A stretch of 64,000 nucleotides of DNA from Diaphorobacter limosus (GTDB lineage: Bacteria; Pseudomonadota; Gammaproteobacteria; Burkholderiales; Burkholderiaceae_C), in NCBI RefSeq assembly GCF_033100095.1, contig NZ_CP136921.1, positions 94,501 through 158,500 of the forward strand, given 5' to 3'. The notes beneath the pieces are model-generated. The model was not told the DNA's origin and did not search any database. It was given only the letters and a program-made list of their open reading frames with translations. A program made the position numbers and the translations under genes. This document shows positions 62,677 to 64,000 of this stretch, piece after piece (the stretch's first letter is position 1; each line of letters begins with the position of its first letter).

Positions 62677-64000
62677 ATGACCGCTCCCGCACGCAAGACA
62701 GTAGAAGCCGCGCCTGCCGCAGCCCCGGCACGCAAGATCGACAAGGATCTGCCGCTGATCCAGGACATTCGCCTGCTTGGGCGCATCCTGGGCGACGTGA
62801 TCCGCGAGCAGGAGGGCGTGGCCGCCTACGAGGTGGTGGAGCAGGTGCGCAAGCTCTCGGTGGCCTTTCGGCGCGACGCCGACCAGGAGGCGGATCGCGC
62901 GCTGAAAAAACTGCTCAAGAGCCTGACGGGCGACCAGACGGTGAGCGTGATCCGCGCCTTCACCTATTTCAGTCACCTGGCGAACCTGGCCGAGGATCGG
63001 CACCATATCCGCCGCCGGGCCGTGCATGAGCGCGCCGGCAGCAGCCAGGAGGGCAGCATCGAGGTGGCGCTGGCGCGCCTGCGCTGGGCCGGCATTGCGC
63101 CGCGCACCGTGGCCCAGACCCTGGCCACCAGCTATGTGGCACCGGTGCTCACGGCCCACCCCACCGAGGTGCAGCGCAAGAGCATCCTGGACGCCGAGCG
63201 CGAGATCGCCCAGCTGCTCACCCAGCGCGACGACATACAGGCGCGCGCCCAGCTCTACAACAGCGCCAAGGACGCGCTCACGCCGCGTGAGCTGGCTGCG
63301 AACGAGGCCCAGCTGCGCGCCCGCGTGGCCCAGCTGTGGCAGACGCGGCTGCTGCGCTACTCCAAGCTCACGGTGGCCGACGAGATCGAGAACGCGCTGT
63401 CGTACTACGAGTCCACCTTTCTGCGTGAGATACCGCGCATCTACGCCGACCTGGAGCGCGAGCTGGGCGGCAACCAGGCCGTGGCCAGCTTTCTGCGCAT
63501 GGGCCAGTGGATAGGCGGCGACCGCGACGGCAACCCCAATGTCAGCGCCGACACCCTGGCCCTGGCCCTGCGCCGCCAGGCCGAGGTGGTGCTGCGCCAC
63601 CACCTGACCGAGGTGCACAACCTGGGCCGCGAGCTGTCGCTGTCCAGCAACCTGGTGCAGGTCACGCCCGAGATGCGTGCCCTGGCCGAGCGCTCACCCG
63701 ACACCAGCGAACACCGCAGCGACGAGCCCTACCGCCGTGCGCTTACCGGGATCTATGCGCGCCTGGCCGCCACGCTCACCGACCTGACCGGCGGCAAGGC
63801 CGCGCTGCACGCCGTGGCACCGCAAAACCCCTATGCCAGCGCAGCGGAGTTTTTGGCCGATCTGCGCGTCATCGAGGCCTCGCTGCAATCGCACCGCGGC
63901 GCGGTGCTCACGGCCGAGCGCCTGCACCCCCTGATGCGTGCCGTGGAGGTGTTCGGCTTTCACCTGGCAACGGTGGACTTGCGCCAAAGCTCGGATCAGC
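62677..64000 (+). CDS. ppc: Phosphoenolpyruvate carboxylase (3' end outside window)
   Basis: The first 441 residues of PEP carboxylase, which makes oxaloacetate from PEP and bicarbonate. AGGAGA precedes the ATG at 62677. After an Ala-rich tail the core begins ([21 protein letters not shown]). The catalytic His is in [13 protein letters not shown] (near residue 160), and [14 protein letters not shown] marks the second active-site block. The frame is open to the window edge. It is transcribed divergently from hemC. Confidence 0.96.
   Translation, partial: MTAPARKTVEAAPAAAPARKIDKDLPLIQDIRLLGRILGDVIREQEGVAAYEVVEQVRKLSVAFRRDADQEADRALKKLLKSLTGDQTVSVIRAFTYFSHLANLAEDRHHIRRRAVHERAGSSQEGSIEVALARLRWAGIAPRTVAQTLATSYVAPVLTAHPTEVQRKSILDAEREIAQLLTQRDDIQARAQLYNSAKDALTPRELAANEAQLRARVAQLWQTRLLRYSKLTVADEIENALSYYESTFLREIPRIYADLERELGGNQAVASFLRMGQWIGGDRDGNPNVSADTLALALRRQAEVVLRHHLTEVHNLGRELSLSSNLVQVTPEMRALAERSPDTSEHRSDEPYRRALTGIYARLAATLTDLTGGKAALHAVAPQNPYASAAEFLADLRVIEASLQSHRGAVLTAERLHPLMRAVEVFGFHLATVDLRQSSDQ

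Overview
The window looks like chromosome of a Comamonadaceae betaproteobacterium (Acidovorax / Alicycliphilus / Diaphorobacter / Comamonas type). The GC-rich core genes on the right (uvrC-pgsA-HU-tRNA-ppiD, galU-valS, a cbb3-type oxidase cluster, hemC-hemD-hemX-hemY, ppc) fit this, as do copies of the short dispersed repeat I associate with that family (54.0 kb and, inside hemD, 61.4 kb). No 16S gene is present, so the genus is inferred.

Positions 1 to about 43.3 kb are most of an integrative and conjugative element (ICE). The backbone genes resemble the Tn4371 family: tyrosine integrase (41.9-43.1 kb), radC, DUF2958, DUF932, parB, DUF736, an Xre regulator, DUF2285, an AlpA-like protein, repA with iterons, parA, a small RHH-like protein, DUF2840, traF and the relaxase rlxS. 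The right end is marked by the 3' portion of a tRNA-Leu(UAA) gene at 43,238-43,298. The left end and the traG/trb genes lie outside the window.

Cargo sits in four blocks. (1) 1-14.1 kb: a copper island with two TolC-type outer-membrane proteins, a Cu+ P-type ATPase, a multicopper oxidase, a cupredoxin, a CusF-like chaperone, Met-rich proteins, a cytochrome c, a methyltransferase-like membrane protein and DUF2933. A copRS two-component system is divergent from it, followed by two DUF4148 genes with a broken kinase tail between them. (2) 23.7-26.2 kb: a His-tailed EamA transporter and a mercury operon merR-merT-merP plus a small Cys-rich protein, without merA. (3) 31.0-37.0 kb: an arsenic operon arsR-(arsI remnant)-arsD-arsA-acr3-arsM-(acr3 remnant)-arsC-arsH. 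(4) 38.0-41.7 kb: a SIR2 + HerA pair matching the known SIR2-HerA (Nezha-type) anti-phage systems, and a HigBA-like toxin-antitoxin pair with a palindromic operator.

The ICE non-coding DNA is unusual. At least seven related GC-rich blocks, all oriented on the minus strand, lie in or near the leaders of DUF736, DUF932, DUF2958 and radC. Their hairpins differ in sequence but keep complementary arms, which suggests a structured RNA family, possibly the Rfam radC RNA or a relative. This is the least explained signal in the window.

From 43.3 kb rightwards the genes are ordinary chromosome: DNA repair, phospholipid synthesis, nucleoid protein, periplasmic folding, UDP-glucose and valyl-tRNA synthesis, a heme-copper oxidase operon whose subunit I carries a CcoS-like N-terminus, tetrapyrrole synthesis and the start of PEP carboxylase. 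No CRISPR array, rRNA or complete insertion sequence was seen.
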